Part shown: positions 29,808-29,825 of the stretch, in pieces
Layout: each line of letters opens with the position of its first letter
How positions within the stretch are numbered: position 1 is the stretch's first letter
NCBI GenBank assembly: GCA_964562985.1
Contig: CAZLWE010000042.1
Span: 1-29,825, forward strand
Source: SHLQ01 sp964562985
Lineage (GTDB): Bacteria > Actinomycetota > Acidimicrobiia > Acidimicrobiales > SHLQ01
Direction of reading: 5' to 3'
Length of the DNA: 29,825 nt
Made by a program: the position numbers and the translations under genes
Notes under the pieces: model-generated
The model's input: only the letters and a program-made list of their open reading frames with translations
Databases searched by the model: none
Told to the model about the DNA's origin: nothing

Positions 29808-29825
29808 TTTGAGCATATGCTCAAA
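29808..29825. promoter_or_regulatory. Perfect 18-bp operator at the right window edge
   Basis: TTTGAGCATATGCTCAAA is perfectly self-complementary and may extend beyond the window. It contains TATGCT on both strands, so it could overlap -10 elements of divergent genes. A dimeric repressor (ArsR-, MarR- or TetR-like) is likely. The gene to the right is not visible. Confidence 0.5.

Noticed and set aside
1..29825. CRISPR arrays, insertion sequences, integrases, rRNA
   Set aside because: I saw no regularly spaced direct repeats, transposase or integrase motifs, or rRNA sequence on either strand.

Overview
The window comes from a high-GC, gene-dense bacterial chromosome. Short intergenic gaps, many 4-nt start/stop overlaps, GTG/TTG starts and TANNNT boxes 6-8 nt before start codons suggest an actinobacterium, perhaps of the Acidimicrobiia. 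That placement is an inference from style and gene content; no rRNA or other marker gene is present.

Layout. (1) 1-4486, plus strand: an RNA-repair operon, Hen1 (cut by the left edge) overlapping Pnkp, followed at 3 nt by a histidine phosphatase. (2) 4532-5441, plus: a two-gene cassette of a DUF2188-like small protein and a TIR-like protein, with its own extended -10 promoter and lower GC by eye. (3) 5468-6682, minus: an acyl-CoA dehydrogenase with a TetR-type palindrome upstream. (4) 6957-7706, plus: a small unknown protein and a cyclic-nucleotide-binding-domain protein separated by two dyads. (5) 7952-11068, plus: valyl-tRNA synthetase with an unusual insertion. (6) 11176-13481: a small unknown, a lipoprotein and an acetylpolyamine-amidohydrolase-like enzyme on plus, then a second lipoprotein on minus. 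(7) 13605-15765, minus: a large protein with an alpha/beta-hydrolase GHSFG motif, broken by a frameshift in a G7 run. (8) 15858-21958: single small genes (EEP nuclease, membrane proteins, two methyltransferases, a cytosolic substrate-binding-like protein coupled to a uracil-DNA-glycosylase-family protein, DUF2721).

(9) 29440-21942, minus, is the most interesting part. The tightly packed order is acyl carrier protein, FkbH-like HAD/acyltransferase, MBOAT O-acyltransferase, SGNH protein, and a 75-residue single-TM protein ending in FIYQGF. A MaoC-ketoreductase fusion and a membrane-anchored extracellular protein follow. The first five match the logic of the Dlt (teichoic acid D-alanylation) system: DltC-, DltB-, DltD- and DltX-like parts, but with FkbH in place of the DltA adenylating enzyme. 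FkbH proteins load glyceryl units from 1,3-bisphosphoglycerate onto carrier proteins. I therefore infer an envelope-polymer acylation system that exports a glycolysis-derived acyl group instead of D-alanine.

(10) The right edge carries two copies of a TTGAGCAT-type operator around the start of a short minus-strand ORF.
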